Source: Scenedesmus sp. ARA3
Taxonomy: Eukaryota; Chlorophyta; Chlorophyceae; Sphaeropleales; Scenedesmaceae
DNA length: 64,000 nucleotides
Direction of reading: 5' to 3'
Assembly: GCA_004335835.1 (NCBI GenBank)
Contig: RWJK01001720.1
Span: 5,792-69,791 of the forward strand
Shown here: in pieces, positions 12,344-25,347 of the stretch
How positions within the stretch are numbered: the first letter of the stretch is position 1
Layout of the letters: every line of letters begins with the position of its first letter
Made by a program: the position numbers and the translations under genes
The notes under the pieces: generated by a model
What the model was told of the DNA's origin: nothing
The model's database searches: none
The model's input: only the letters and a program-made list of their open reading frames with translations

Positions 12344-12426
12344 TAAAGCTGGTGCTTATGTTGTGCTTGGACACAAGGTTGACAGCATCAGGTCTGTGTG
12401 CCTGCAGCAGCCAACCCCTCCAAGTG

Positions 12427-14102
12427 ATGCATCCGCACTACGTCAGGCACAGCGACGATGCTGCACCTGCGCAGCAGCCAGATGCCACAGCCATCATAAT
12501 AGCAGATGATCCTTTCGCTTCAGCTGCTGCAATACCCACCACACAGCAAGCACAGCACTGGCTAGGCAGCATCAGCGAGCTTGTCAGCTATGTGGAAAGC
12601 AAAGCACAACATGCAGGGCTGCAGGCACAGCAAGCACACCACAGCAACGTAAACGCGCAGCTCTCGGAGTTACAGGCGCAGCTGCAGCAGCAGACAGCGC
12701 AGCTGCACAGCCAGGCCCAAGAGCTGAAGGTGCTGCGGGCTCTGCAGCCGAGCAGCGGGTCCCCAAATGGCAGCCGGGGTGGGCAGCTGTACCAAGAGCT
12801 GCAACGGCGGCAGCAGGTGCGCGACAAGCGTGCAACCCTATGTAGCAACCTAGGCAGTGTTCCTGCATGATGTACCCTGTTTAAGCCAGTAGCTATCATC
12901 ATGCAAGTTGCAGGCAGCGGGTGTGGGCCAGGAGCATGCATGCACCTCACTCCGTTCCTGCTGACAACAGTCTACAGTGTTGTCAGCCGGGGAAGCGCAG
13001 CTGCTTGCCACCAAGACATGGAGCGTTGCTTCCAACAGCAGTAGCAATCGTTGGTGCTTTGTGGCAGTGTGCGTCAGCACCTGTGCCCTGAATGCCCTGC
13101 AGGAGGCTGATGCATGGCGCAGCAAGTACCAGCTGCAGCTGCAGTGCAGGGATGTGGCCGAATCAGCACTACAAGAGACCTTGGGTGAGACGCCAGGCAG
13201 GCAGGATAGAGTGCAGTGCAGCCATGTGCAAGCACAATTGTGTTTGATGCTCGCGTCGTCAGAATGCCACACAGCCTGTAGTTGCAGCATGCAGGTGTGG
13301 CATGTAGATCACTTGCGCCTGTTCAGCTGTGCAACAGCAACACACTACCGCCTCCATGCTCATGACAGTCATGACAGTAGCCTGGCCAGGTTTTGATCAT
13401 CAACTTAAACACCAGCACTGCTGTGGGGTTGAACCTCAGAGTGACAGCAAGAGCTGAGCTGCTTGCAGCTTCCTGTTTTACCAGGTGTCTGTCGTGACGT
13501 ATGCCGCATTAACACACCGTGCAACCTCTGTGTATCTATCTAGCATTGCTGTGTTCTTCAAGCCTGCCATCATGCGCTGCATGCAGTGGTGGTGGACCAG
13601 CTGTCGGAGGACTGTGCAGCCATATGCGGCATGCTGGGGAACCTGCAGGTGCTGGAGGCTGCTGCTGCAGCTGCCGCTGCTGCAGAAGCTGGCAACAGCA
13701 CAAACAGGAAGGTACGGGGCCTCTAGCAGCGGCAGCCTGTCCTGCAAGCATAGCAGGCTGATGTCAGCAGGCCACAACAGAGGCAATGCCGTCATTGCAG
13801 TATGCCTTGTATGACACCTAGGATGTGTGCATGGTGCTTAGGCGGACTGGTAGTTGTGCATGCCAGTCTGCAGCACACCAAGTCACTGCCATGTGCTGCA
13901 CATGGGTGCTTGTAGCATCCCCCTCTGCACCTGACTGTGCCGTATAAGCAGGCCGTTCATGGCTTACCTGTGCACTAGGCTGTGCTCGCAGGCGGCCGCC
14001 TGGTGGCTTGCGGCAGAGGTTGGCATGGCGCTACTGCTGGTGGTGTGCACTGGCGTGGCAACATTCCTTATTACGCGGACAGTGCTGCTGCGCGGCAGCT
14101 GA
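12427..14102 (+). CDS. Tail-anchored coiled-coil protein
   Basis: Four exons, 12427-12816, 13103-13184, 13587-13711 and 13992-14102, are consistent in phase (0, 1, 0) and give 235 residues. Residues 1-45 are polar and probably disordered. From about 60 to 165 there is a Gln-rich coiled coil (NAQLSELQAQLQQQTAQL) that runs across the first junction without breaking the heptads (YQELQRRQQ then EADAWRSKYQLQLQ). A short Ala-rich linker follows. The last exon encodes one hydrophobic helix (MALLLVVCTGVATFLI), then basic TRTVLLRGS and the stop, the arrangement of a C-terminal membrane anchor. A role in Golgi or vesicle tethering is a guess from this layout. No specific family is recognised. Confidence 0.78.
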
Positions 14103-15307
14103 ACGCCTGCCACATTGGTGTGGTTTTGCAAGCATTGCAGCTGTGTTGTATGGTCACAATCTGGCATCCTGCAGGATAAAGCTGCCAGTGAAACAAGAGC
14201 TGTTTTTACAGAGTGTACAGAGTGTGGTTACACAATCCTTCAAACACCAGTGCCACTTTGCAGGAGATGTGGCGGCGTGTTAAGCCCGACGCAGAGTGGC
14301 TGCGTCAGGTGTTCAGGAGTTGTGAGTGGTTGCTTGTGCCTGCTTGTCGCATAATCATTGCCTGTTCTGCTGCTGGACGCGCCACAGAGCAACAATGCTG
14401 CTTGGACAGTTTCAGGCTGACCTGATGCAAGCATGTCCTGTCTTTACTTTGAGGCTGATATATGTTGTTGGTGGTCGGTCTTCCCTATGCATTGCAGCTG
14501 TGAGTCCAAGGCTAGCAGCTGGTCACACGCTAGAGAGGTGATTCCCTCCAAGCGTCGTGGGCGTCAAGCAACAGATACCGCCGGAAGCACTGATTACTCA
14601 CTGTGACCACCTTGCGAGATCATACCCATGCATATGCCATCGCATTTGGTGCTTCTCGATGCGTCCTTAGTAGAGGCTGGCAGCGTAATTAGCAGCAATG
14701 TGAAAAACGTCGCCGGCAAAGCTGTACTGCAGGTGGACCCTGCGTCAGCGGGAGCTGTAATCAAACTTATCTTGATTTCTTACAAAGCATATGAGTTGCT
14801 AGTAAGCGAAACGTACTTTATTTACCGACTTGCCAGTTGCTTTCTCTTCGCAAAGAGAGTATCGCCGACCTTGCTTGGCACGCCAGAAACATCTCCAAAC
14901 TCTCCAATTTTGCATCAATCGTTTAAATGGTGTTAGGCGGAGCATGAGAGCTGGAGAGTGAATGTTGGCCTTTGGGCGGGCCCGGGGAGCTGGCAAGCTG
15001 GAGTGCGCATGGGCCGCCCTGCACTGCACCACAAGCAGCGAAGGTTCCTTGTGGCGCTGTTACACGTTATGTTATACTGCCTCTGGAATGCGCAAGGTGC
15101 GACGAGCTGAGCTAGGCAGCAGCAGCAGCAGCAGCAGCTGCTGCTGCTGCTGCACCACAGCATCATGCTGGTGCAGGTGCTGCAGCAAAGAAGATGAGCA
15201 AGAGTAATCCAGCACATGCAAAACAGCAGATATCACAGCAGCTGCTACGCACATGGTTACTGCCAGCCACACTGCCGCTGTCTGAAAGCCATGCTTTCCC
15301 GCTGCAG
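14103..15307. other. Intergenic region, probable 5' exon of the jacalin-like gene not resolved
   Basis: The first exon of the next gene should lie here, because the exon at 15308 begins in phase 1 after a ctgcag acceptor. One candidate ends at 15090 (ATG at 15064, donor GTGCGA, phase 1), but it is only ten codons and not a signal peptide. An AT-richer open frame (14628-14936, 102 codons) has no recognisable domain. Confidence 0.4.
15115..15153. repeat. Palindromic (CAG)n(CTG)n tract
   Basis: About seven CAG units are followed directly by about six CTG units, so either strand can fold into a perfect hairpin of roughly 19 pairs. It lies upstream of the jacalin-like gene. Confidence 0.85.
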
Positions 15308-15675
15308 GATCCACTGCTGCAGCAACAGCCACAGCAGCAGCAGCAGCGACAGCTGCCGCTGCCGCCGCCGCAGCCCCCACACCATGCAAGCAGCGCGTGC
15401 GCGGGCAGTCCGTTCTTTATGGATCAAAGCCGGACAGCGGGGCGCTGTATGTTGACCAAGCCAGGTCAGCAAAGGCATCCGGCCGCATCGCAAAGATCAA
15501 TGCGTACTACTCGCCAGATGACGGCTGCATTACCGGCATTAAGCCAATCTATGGATCAATGGTGGGATCTGGGCAGCTGATGGGCCTGCAGAAAGGCATG
15601 CGGGAGAAGAGCCTGATGCTGGCGCCGCATGAGGGCATCAACCGCATCGATTTGAAGTATGACAAGAGGTGAGCC

Positions 15676-15708
<33 letters not shown>

Positions 15709-16096
15709 CCAGCAGCAGCAGCAGCAGCAGCAGGGCAAGCTATGCTGTGGTACTGATTGTGGCAGCAGCACTGTATTGTCACCAGTGCATCAGCACCGAC
15801 GCACCCTGTGCTATGTACAGCACTCTATCACAGCTGCAGCAGCACACTACTCCAGCGATCGCGGCAACACGTGTCACCGCTGACACAGTCACACTCCCCC
15901 TACCGGCCTGTGCCCTTCACATCAGCTGCAAACTTGCGCGCAGGTGCATCAAATACATGCGGCTGTACACAACGGTTGGGGCCAGTGAGACCATCGGCGC
16001 AGCAGTGACAGCCCCCAGCACCAAGATGGCTGTGGCGCTGCCCCTCAACAGCACCTGGCAGCTGCTGGCTTTCAGGGGCACGCAGCAGGACGGTGA

Positions 16097-16134
<38 letters not shown>

Positions 16135-17397
16135 CATGGATGACCATGCCGCAGACGCTGCTTTGCACCATTGCAGGCATGTAACACCAAGAGCATTACA
16201 GCTGCTTGCCTGTAGAGTCTGCAACATGTCAAGCAGCAGGCGACTAGCTGCCGACAAGGCCGCCATTGAGCTGCTCTTGTTGCATGCAAACAGTAAGCCA
16301 TGGCGCTGCATCACTATGAGTTGACTGATGCTATAAGCTGGTGCTGCTGCTTTGTCTGTTTATTGCGCAGGTGCTTTGAAGCAGCTGCAGGTTGTGTGGG
16401 GTCAGGTCTATTGTGAGGAGCCGCCCCCACCGCCACCACTGCTGTCCCCAGCACCGTCCCCGCCGACGCCGCCGCAACATCAGCAGCAGCAGCAGCAGCA
16501 TCAAGGGCAAAAGCAGCAGCAAGGGCAGCAGCATATGTTGCAACAACAAGGGCAGAAGCAGCTGCTCTCTGCGCACAAGCCCTTTCAGTCGCCCCTGCCT
16601 TCGCCCCAGCCCCAGTCCCAACAGCAGCAGCAGCAGCAGCCGGTGCCGCCACCGCAGCAGCAGCAAGCTCAGCAGCAAGCCCCAAAGCAGCCACAGCAGC
16701 AGTCACAGCAGCAGCCGCAGCAGCCACAACATGGTGCAGCAGCTACCCCAAAGGCTGCAGGGCAGGGAAAGGCAGCAGAGCAAGCCAAGCCAGCAGCACA
16801 AAAAGCAGTGGAGCAGGCAGCAGCACCAAACGCAGCAGCGCCAAAGGCAGCAGCCATGCACCCAGCAGCACCAAAGGCAGCAGGTGAGCCGGCTGCAGCA
16901 GGTGTGGCTGGAGGAGAGCATTCAGCAACAGCAGCAAAAGCCGCTGAACAAGCAGCAGTAGTGAAGAGTGCAGCGGAACAGGCAGCGATGATCAAGGCTG
17001 CTGCAGAGCAAGCAGCAGCACAGAAGCACGCAGCGGAGCAGGCAGCAACAGCCAAAGCAGCAGCAACGCATGCAGCAGCTGAGAAGACAGCAGCGGAGGC
17101 AAAGGCAGCTGCAGCAGCACAAAAAACAGCGCAGCAAGCAGCGGCGGACTCAAAGCAAAATGGGCAGCTGCTGCAGCCGCAGCAGGTGCAGCAACTGCAG
17201 CAGCAGCTGCAGGACACATACCAGCAGCAATTGCAGCAGCACGCTGCATTGCAGCAGCAGCAGCAGCAACAGCAGCAGCGGCAAGCACCTCAGTCGCTAG
17301 GGGCACTGCCGCCACCTGCTGTCCAACACAGCCCACCCAAAGCACCAGCAACAAAGGGTTACAGTAAGCCTGCAGGGCAAACTCCTCCCAAGCAGCA

Positions 17398-17435
<38 letters not shown>

Positions 17436-18891
17436 AGCCAGGCAAGCAGAAGCAGCCCCAGCAGCAGCACGGCAGCTCGCAGCAGCAACCCAAGCAGCAG
17501 TCCAAGCAGCAGCCAGGGCAGGGCAAGGCAGCTTCCCCTCCCTCTGCTAAGCCTGCAGCAGCAAGCATCCCTGCACCCAGCATAGAGATAGCTGCTGATG
17601 CCCCGACTGCAGAAGGATGCTTGGATGCAGCTTCAGGCACAGCCTCTGTCATCGGCAGCAAAAAGCCCTCTGGCAAATTCCTCGACCACACTCTGCTGAT
17701 GTCAAACGGCCCGCTGCAGTCAATATCTCTCTACTACAGCAGCAGCAGCAGCAGCAGTGGTGCGGAGGGAGGATGTCTTCGCGGTGCTAAGGCTGTGTTT
17801 GCGGAGCCGTCAGGGCCGAGTCTGGCAGGCATGGTGGGTCATTCAGTGGGCAGCAAGGAGAGTGTGCTGCGGCTGGCGGCTGGGGAGGTCGTCACAAAAG
17901 TGGAGTACAAGGCAAAAAGGTGAGTGGAGATTAGTGCAGTTTGACTGTTGCACAGGGGTGTGTTGCAAGCATTTGTGTGCCGGTTGGGCACTGTGAGCTA
18001 TGGAGAAGCGGGCAGCTGGAGTGTTGGGTATTGCAGGAATCTCAGCTGCCGCTGACGCCACAGCAGTTGCATTCGCGCGCCAGCAGGACTGCACGATTGA
18101 AAACCAACCTTGCTGGCATAGACAGAACACGTCCTTGCTTCCTGTGCGCTGCATAGCTGACGCTTGCTGCCTGCTGCTGTCTGCTGCTGTTGCTCTGCCC
18201 GCATTGGTACGCCATTCAGGTGCATTGAATACATGCGCCTGTTCACCAACAGGGGCAGGAGCATCGCAGTGGGGGCAGGCAGCTCAGCTAGCCCTACAGT
18301 GGTGGCACGCCCCAGCAGCAACAGCAGCAGCAACAGCAGCAGCAACAGCAAGGCGCACAGTGAGCACTTGGTGGCCATCCGAGGCTCACAGGACCCTGAC
18401 AGTGGTGAGCGCAGCATGGCGGCACGCAGGCAAATTAGGTGCTGAGTGCTTGATGACACGCGGACACTGCTGTAGCAGATGTTGAGACGCAGCTTTGGGC
18501 TGAATGTGTGTATCATGATGTGCATAAAAAGCATGGTGGGTTGCAAGCCATGGATTAGCTATCCTGATCTACTGCTGCCCACTCAAGCAAAAACTCACGC
18601 ACCTTTCAACACTGGCTTGCTTCTGCCCGCTCCATGCTGCTGCTGCATCCACACAGGTGGCCGGCCTGGGGCTTTGCAGCAGCTGCAGCTCGTGTGGGGC
18701 ACCCGCAGCTGCCCCTCAGATGCTGCTGCTGCTGCTGCACAGCAAGACAGTAGCACGGAGCCTCAGCAGCCCCTGGACCCCACCCACCCTGCTTGGAGCA
18801 GCTACCAGCCCTCCACCCCACAGCCGGATGACTTTGTGGCATCAACGCCGCTGCTGCAAGTGCTGTCGCCAAAGCAGCAGCAGGAGCAGAT

Positions 18892-18923
<32 letters not shown>

Positions 18924-21268
18924 TGCTGATGCCAGGTCAGCAGGGGCAGCTGCGGCTCATGCCAGGTCAGCAGGGACAGGCTGCACTGCCACTGCCAGGA
19001 GCAGTGCAGCCAACCCTGCTGCAGCCGAGTCAACTGCCGGGGGTCCTGCAGCAGCAGCAGCAGCCTGTGAGTGTAGTGGTGCCTGCAAACCTGCCAGATA
19101 GCGGCATTGTTGTTACACCAGTAAATGCAGCAGGAGCAGCAGTGCAGGCGCCACAGCAGCAGCAGCAGATGTACCAGCAGCAGCAGATGCTGCAGCCGCA
19201 GCAGCTGCAGGGGCAGCTACAGCAGGGGCAGCTACAGCAGCAGCTGCAGCAGCCGTACATGCCACCTGCACCAGCAGCAGCGGCCCCGGCAGCAACCTCT
19301 CCACAGCAGCGGCAGCAGCAGCAGCAGCAGCAGCAGCCTACGAGTGACTCAGCATCAGCAATGCGTACAGCAGCGCCCTTTAAGGCTGTGATCCCACCTG
19401 CAGTTGTGTGTCAGCCGCAAGCGGAGTCCTGCAATGTGCAGAGCCGTATGGGAGAGCCCTCCTACTGCTCTGCTGTCTCACCTTTCACAAAACCTGAGTG
19501 TGTGGGTGGTTGCTGTGTCAGCACAGGCAAGTGCAGCAGCAGCAGCTGCTCACTGAGCGGCCTAGGCAAAGACGTCCCAAACATGATGTGTTATGGTTTA
19601 AGCGGCGGCTACGGTTACGATCCGCAAGATAACACGTTATGCAAGAACCTTGGATGCCGGCTGGCGATTCCAGGCTGCTTGACCGGCGGCTTTGGCGGCA
19701 ACTGTGTTGGAAAGGTGGTGGCACTCGGGCCGTTATCTAACAGTCATCCTGAAGGTGCAAAGTTTGTGGGTTACCCCTGCCTGGATGTTATGCCGAGTGA
19801 CACAACCCTAAACCTCAATGGGAGCAGCTCGGAGCGGGGGCACTATGTGGCAAAGCTGTGGTCTGTGTGCAACTGCAATGGAGCGCCGATGATGGTGCCA
19901 CCTCCGCCCAGTAGCACAAAAATCAATGTGAGTGCTGATCCAAATAACAACACAGATGCTGTTCACGCACTGATGTCCATGTTTGGAGGGGGTGCCATTG
20001 GCAGCAGCAACCCTGCAGCAGCAGCAGCAGCAGCAGCGCCGGCGGCATCGCCAGATCCAGCAGGCAGCAGCGACAAGCAGTTCAGGAGCAGCAGCAGCAG
20101 CAACAACGGCGGCAGCAGCAGCAGCGGCGACAGCGGCAGCGCAGCAGCGGACATGGGGCTTATGGGTTTGATGAATATGATGATGCCAGGGGCAGGTGTA
20201 CCTACCAGCACCACCACCAGCAATCCAATGGCAGATGTCGGCCTCTGGATGAACCTATTGGGTGCAGTGGGCAGCAACACAGCAGCCGGCAAAACCTCGG
20301 ACCTGGGTGATCTGGCATCAAGTGCGATCACTCCCAAGTCCCCGAGCGGCAGCAGCAGCAGCGGCAGCGGCGACAGTGGCAGCAGCAGCAGCAGCAATGG
20401 CATGAGGCTGTCTGGCAGTGACTCCCAAAGCAGCAGCAGCACTGGCAACACCGGCGGCAGCAGCAGCAGCAGCACCACCAGCCCGCCAGGCCCCAGCCAG
20501 CCGAGCAATAGTAATCCCTTAGGAGGATTAGGCAACCTCTTTGGCGGCTTGTTTGGCGGCGGAGGCGGCGGGCTGGATCTGTTTGGCATGTTTGGAGGTT
20601 CAGGGTTTGGTGGGGGCGTCAATGGCTTGTCAGGCAGCAGCCAATCAAGCTCCACCCCATCAGCATCACAGCTGCTGAATGCACTTACTAATGGAGCTAG
20701 CGGAGCAGCAGCAGCAGCACAGCCGCCGCCGCCGCCGCCGCCGCCACCGCCGCCGCCATCACCCTCACCCTCACCGCCGCCGCAGAAGTTCTCTCTGGAA
20801 GGGATCATGAACCTTGTTGCAGCACTGCAGGCTAATGCGGCTCATAACGTTACTAACAGCACCAGTGCGAAGCCAGCAAAGGCGAGCAGCCCAGCAGCAG
20901 CACCAGCAGCAGCAGCACTGCCGAGCAGCACTAGCGGCTGGGAAGGTGAGGCGCAACCAGCAGGTGTCAAGGGTGCTGATGATGCTGTCAAAGCTGGCAG
21001 CAGCAGCAGCAGCAGCAAGGCAGCGCCAGTACCAGCAGAGCCAAGTGCATCAGGGGCTAGGAGGGGTGCAGGGAAGCACAGCAGCAGCAGCAGTACTGGC
21101 AGTTCTGTGGATGGCACGCAGGCTGGCAGCACAGTTGATGGCAGCAGCAGCAGCAGCGGCAGCAGCAGCAGGCGCAAGAGCATTGTTGTGGGTGCGCCTT
21201 ATGAGGAGGAAGAGCTGCAGGAGATTGAGGCCGCCCCTGTGCGGTCTGCAATTCAACCAGCAGCAGTG

Positions 21269-21300
<32 letters not shown>

Positions 21301-22876
21301 GGTGGTGCCGGCAGCAGTGCCAACAGCAGTACCTGTTGCAGTGTCAGCAGCAAAGCCAGGCGACACGCCTGACACTGTAGCGGCAGCAGTGCCAGCTGGG
21401 CCAGGAGTGCCAGCACCCGCAGCAGCACCAGCAGCACCAGCAGCACCAGCGCGAGCAGCAGGTGCACCTCCTCCAGCAAGCACACCACTGCCAGCAGTAG
21501 CAGCAGCAGGTGCACAGCTATCATCTGCACCAGCAGGACCTCAGGCGACAGCACCAGTACAGCACAAAGCTGCTGCAGCAGCAGCAGCGCCAGCGGCTAT
21601 CAACGCTGTGTCGACATCTGTGCCAAAGCAGCCGGCTGCACTCAACAAGGTAGACCATCACACACCACCACCACCAGCAGCAGCAGTAGCTGCAGCAGCC
21701 TCTTTGCAGAAGCATCCAGCTTCACCTCGACCAACGCCAGCAGCAGCAACAGCAGCAGCAGTAGGTGATGCCTCAGAGGATGAAGTGACAGCCAGTAGCC
21801 CCTCGCCTGCTGCAGTTGCAGCAAGCCGAGGCAGCTCAGGTGGCACAGCCAGCCCTCGGCAGCAGCAACAGCTGCAGCAGCAGCAGCAGCCAGCGCCGGA
21901 CTGGATCAGCGGCTTGGTGATGCCGGATGGTGAGCTGCTGCCCTTAGTGCCTCTCAGCAGCACCGAGGAATCCAGCAGCAGCGGCAGCATCAGCAGTGGC
22001 AGTGGTCATGAAGCTGCTGCTGCAGTAGCAGCACAACTGCAGCCACAGGACAGCAGCAGCAGCAGCAGCAGCAGCACCACTGGTGATCTAATACCTCTTG
22101 CTGCGGCAGGTGCAGCAGGCAACAGGAGGGTCGGCTTGGCTGATGGCAAACACAGCACATCCAGCAGCAGTGCAGCGCCTACAACCGCTGCAGCAACTGA
22201 GCGAGGCAACAGCAGCAGCCGCAGCAGTGAAGCTAGCAGCGAAGGCAGCAGCAGTAATGCCCAAAGTGCTTCTGCAGCCGTGGCAGGGGTAAAGCCTAGC
22301 AGCAGCAGCAAAACCAACAGCACTAGCAGCAGCAGCAGCACTGATGGCCCAGGCGCAGGCAGCCCTAGTATCAATGCAGCCGCCAGCAGTGCCGGCAGTG
22401 GCAACATCAACCACAGCAGCGGCAGCAGCACTGACAGCAGCAGCAGCAGCAGCAGCAGCAGCACCCCTGCAGCCTTGCAAGCTGCCAGCCTGTCATCCTC
22501 CGCCAGTGGGCCTGGCCACACCAGTCGCAGCAGCGGCAGCAGCAACGACAGCAGCAGCAGCAGCAGCAACAGCCCTGCTGTTCCGCAAGCCGCCAGCCTG
22601 TCATCCGCCTCAAGTAGGCCTGGCCACACTAGTCGCAGCAGCGGCAGCAGCAACAGCGACAGCAGCAGCAGCAGCACCCCTGTTGCTTCGCAACCTGCCA
22701 GTGTGGTGCCTCCATCAAGCAGGCCTGCCCCTGAGGCTTTCTACAGTGGAGGGGACATCCCCAGGTTCCCCTTGAGGAGGAACAAGGACAGCAGCAGCAG
22801 CAGCAGCGGCGGCGGCGGCGGCGGCAGTGGACTGCGGCGGCTGCTGCGGGGTGTGTCGCAACCACCTCACCGGTAG
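15308..22876 (+). CDS. Giant protein with two jacalin-like domains, Cys-rich region and Ser/Ala/Pro tail (5' end missing)
   Basis: Exons 15308-15668, 15944-16092, 16371-17919, 18220-18404 and 18657-22876 (phases 1, 2, 1, 2, 1) give about 2,150 residues plus an unresolved first exon. Jacalin-like domain 1 spans exons 1-3 (RIAKINAYYSPDDGCITGI, CIKYMRLYTTVGASETIG, WQLLAFRG, ALKQLQVVWG). Domain 2 repeats it (LQSISLYYSS, CIEYMRLFTNRGRSIAVG, HLVAIRG, ALQQLQLVWG) with the same intron phases, so the domain was duplicated with its introns. Between them are Gln- and Ala-rich stretches. At about 19,410-19,900 a region with some 14 Cys (ECVGGCCVSTGKC) is unrecognised. The rest is Ser/Ala low complexity with one Pro run (20,725-20,785), as in hydroxyproline-rich algal wall proteins. 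A sugar-binding wall role is inferred. No signal peptide was found, which the missing first exon may explain. Confidence 0.75.
15677..15733 (+). repeat. CAG tract just after a splice donor
   Basis: About 17 CAG units with one interruption begin eight bases after the donor of the first listed exon of the jacalin-like gene. It is intronic by the phase-consistent model. Confidence 0.8.
16098..16133 (+). repeat. (CTG)12 tract just after a splice donor
   Basis: A pure CTG run five bases downstream of the donor at 16092/16093 in the jacalin-like gene. It is intronic by the model and mirrors the CAG tract in the previous intron. Confidence 0.85.
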
Positions 22877-24676
22877 CATTGCGCCATCTGGCGCCACTGC
22901 AGCGGCAGCAGTGGCACAGCTGCTGCTGCTGCTGCCAGGCTGCCAGCAACAGGTTGGGCTGGTCAGCGGGAGGGCTCCCTTGCTGCGCTGTAGCTGCAGC
23001 CAGCATGTGTGTGCCCTCCTGCTGCTGTACAGGTGCACTGGGCTTCTTTCTGCACTGACAGCAATGCTGGTACTGCGGCACAGCACGCCGGCTGCAGGGT
23101 TGCCTGGTGCTGGCTGTATGCAGTACTGCCGCTGCATTTGCCAAATCGTTGCCGGCATAATTGTTCAATGGTGCTGCTGCTGCTGATGTGCTGGATATTT
23201 AATTAAAGCGAGCTAAAGATCTGTGAACCGGGAAGGATAGAATTGTAGATTCTACGTAGGCCGACCAGCTGCCGCGTCATGGCTGTATTCGAGCAGTAGA
23301 TTTGACTACTTGTGGCTGCTGATATCTTGAGAGGTGACAGGTTTTGATATTTGGAGCGTTGCTCAGTTGCAAGGTAGCGTTGGCTTGTTACTTATTGATT
23401 GATGCTGGCATGGCAGGACTGTTAAGTTGTCATGATGCATACTGATCCGTCAAAAGGTGCCATCACATATGCACAGGGATCAACGGTACGGAATGGCTTC
23501 TGGGGTTTAGTTGGTGTTGTATGCCACACCCCTCATAGTAGCAAGCTTGCTAGCAAGCCTTAAGGCTGCGCTGTTTCTAGGCGGCAGTCGAATCTCATCA
23601 TAGGCAGCAGCCGCATTCCAAAGGTTTCAGTTTGGCATCAGATACTCAGGTGGCTGCTGGTGCGCCTTGTGCTGTGCGCATTTGCCATGTGCCGACATGC
23701 CACAGATAGTGCACTGGCAGCACATGCTTGTCTTTTCTGCTCAGTCGAAAGGTCAAAGTCAAAAGGTTAAGCTGCTTTGGCAAGCTCATAGTATGTGTGG
23801 TGCTGCTGAGCTACAGCATGGCTAGCGCTCCGCTGCACTGCGTTTGCATCATGCATTTAGCATCATGCCTGTGCACCTCCGCAGCTGGCTAGCTTCTGGC
23901 TGTGGTTTGGGGTCCATGCCATCTGCCACAGGTTTGTGTGGTCTTCAGTATGTGCAACCTCGCCCTCTGTTGCTTGAAAATTTTCATGAGTTGGGTCATT
24001 GTCTCGTGTGCGAGTGTGTGGTTGTTGCAGCGTGCGGACAGGACAGGGAGTGTGCGCTTTGCATCTGGCAGCACCACTGCACTGCATTGCTGAGTACACA
24101 GCTGCCCTGTTATAAACAGACCACTGCGCTAGAACAAACGTAACCATTTGGACCCATCATCTTCACCCGCCTGTCGCTGAACACGCTATGCCTTGTCATG
24201 CCATGGCATGTCATGTTGGCCAACGGTCGGTATTGAACTTATTGCAGCGGCAAGCGGCACACGCTAGGTCCAGTTGGACTGATGATCATATAATAAAACC
24301 GTCCAACAGTATCATTTGGTTCAAACTAGGTTGAAAAGGATAGAATCACAGCTTAGGACGCAGTTCCGCTGCGCACCTGTACCCCGACGCCTTTTGGAGG
24401 GAACATGGTGACACCCCGTTGCAGAGGATGGGGCGTTACAAAACAACATACAAGTCGAAATCAAACTTATATTATACAAGTTTAAGTGTTGCAAGTCAGC
24501 ATCCGATACCAGCTATCGCCCGGTTGCTGCTGTATTGCCAGCCCTTCTACGCGACATCGCAGCTAGCGCTGCGATGGCATGGCATTGTTCAAGCTGATAA
24601 TAATCACAGCTTTAGGGCTATCTGTAAAGCTGCAGGAAGGCAAAGGAAGCTAGGCATTACATCGGCGATACTGCCG
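22877..24676. other. Intergenic, 1.8 kb
   Basis: Beyond the stop at 22876 the sequence loses triplet repeats and becomes AT-richer. It must hold the 3' untranslated region of the jacalin-like gene and the promoter of the next. An in-frame extension upstream of 24677 exists, but it lacks a signal peptide, so it is treated as leader. No gene is seen. Confidence 0.45.
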
Positions 24677-25303
24677 ATGTCTGTGCTCTACGACTCCAGA
24701 CGCTGGGCACCGTCATTGATTCTAGCATGGTTGATATACATAACAATTGCATCAGCTCAGCTGTTGGCTAACACGCCGGGCGGTCTAAGGCCCATCACCA
24801 GCAGCGACAGCAGCAGCGCGGGCCCTAGTTGCGTCAATGGCACCGGCTGCGCCATCCAGCGGCAAAGCAGCAGCAAAGACGGCAGTGGATCGATGACTCA
24901 CGAACTTGTTGCTTTGGGACTTGACAGCCTCGGTGAAGTGCTGTATCAAAGCCACCCTGTGGACGTTGAGGCGATCTCTGCAGCAGAAGCTGGAGCAATG
25001 GTGGCCAGCATGACCCACAACAGCACAAGCGCGGAAATTCTGACGACTGCAGCAGCAGCAGCCAGTGGCGACACTGAGAATCACAGCAGTAGCAGAAGCA
25101 GCAGCATTGGCAGCGGCAGCAGCAGCAGCATCCATGCGGGTTTCACTGATGCCTTGGCAGGCCTCCTAGGGAAGGCTGGTGCAGCAGCATCCAGCATTGC
25201 CAAAGCAGGCACAGAGACGCTGGGGAAGCTTCCAAAGGCTGTTGAGGAGTTGCTTACTGCAGAAATTGGTGCAGTAGGCCCGGCAGCTGCTAATGAAGCC
25301 ACA

Positions 25304-25347
<44 letters not shown>

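Larger units (their letters stand above)
8253..12426. other. Region without a confident gene
   Basis: Over 4 kb with few triplet repeats and no model I can defend. Scattered minus-strand open pieces are described separately (8979-11773). The plus-strand frames at 8304-8783, 10118-10309, 10852-11409 and 11289-11708 show no domain and no consistent splice sites. Confidence 0.4.

Noticed and set aside
16331..17691. Long minus-strand Leu-, Cys- and Ala-rich frames opposite the jacalin-like gene
   Set aside because: They are shadows of CAG repeats in the true plus-strand exon, whose phases and domains fit.
18479..18656. In-frame extension upstream of the exon at 18657
   Set aside because: The acceptor at 18656 restores the domain in phase; the extension is the intron end, open by chance.
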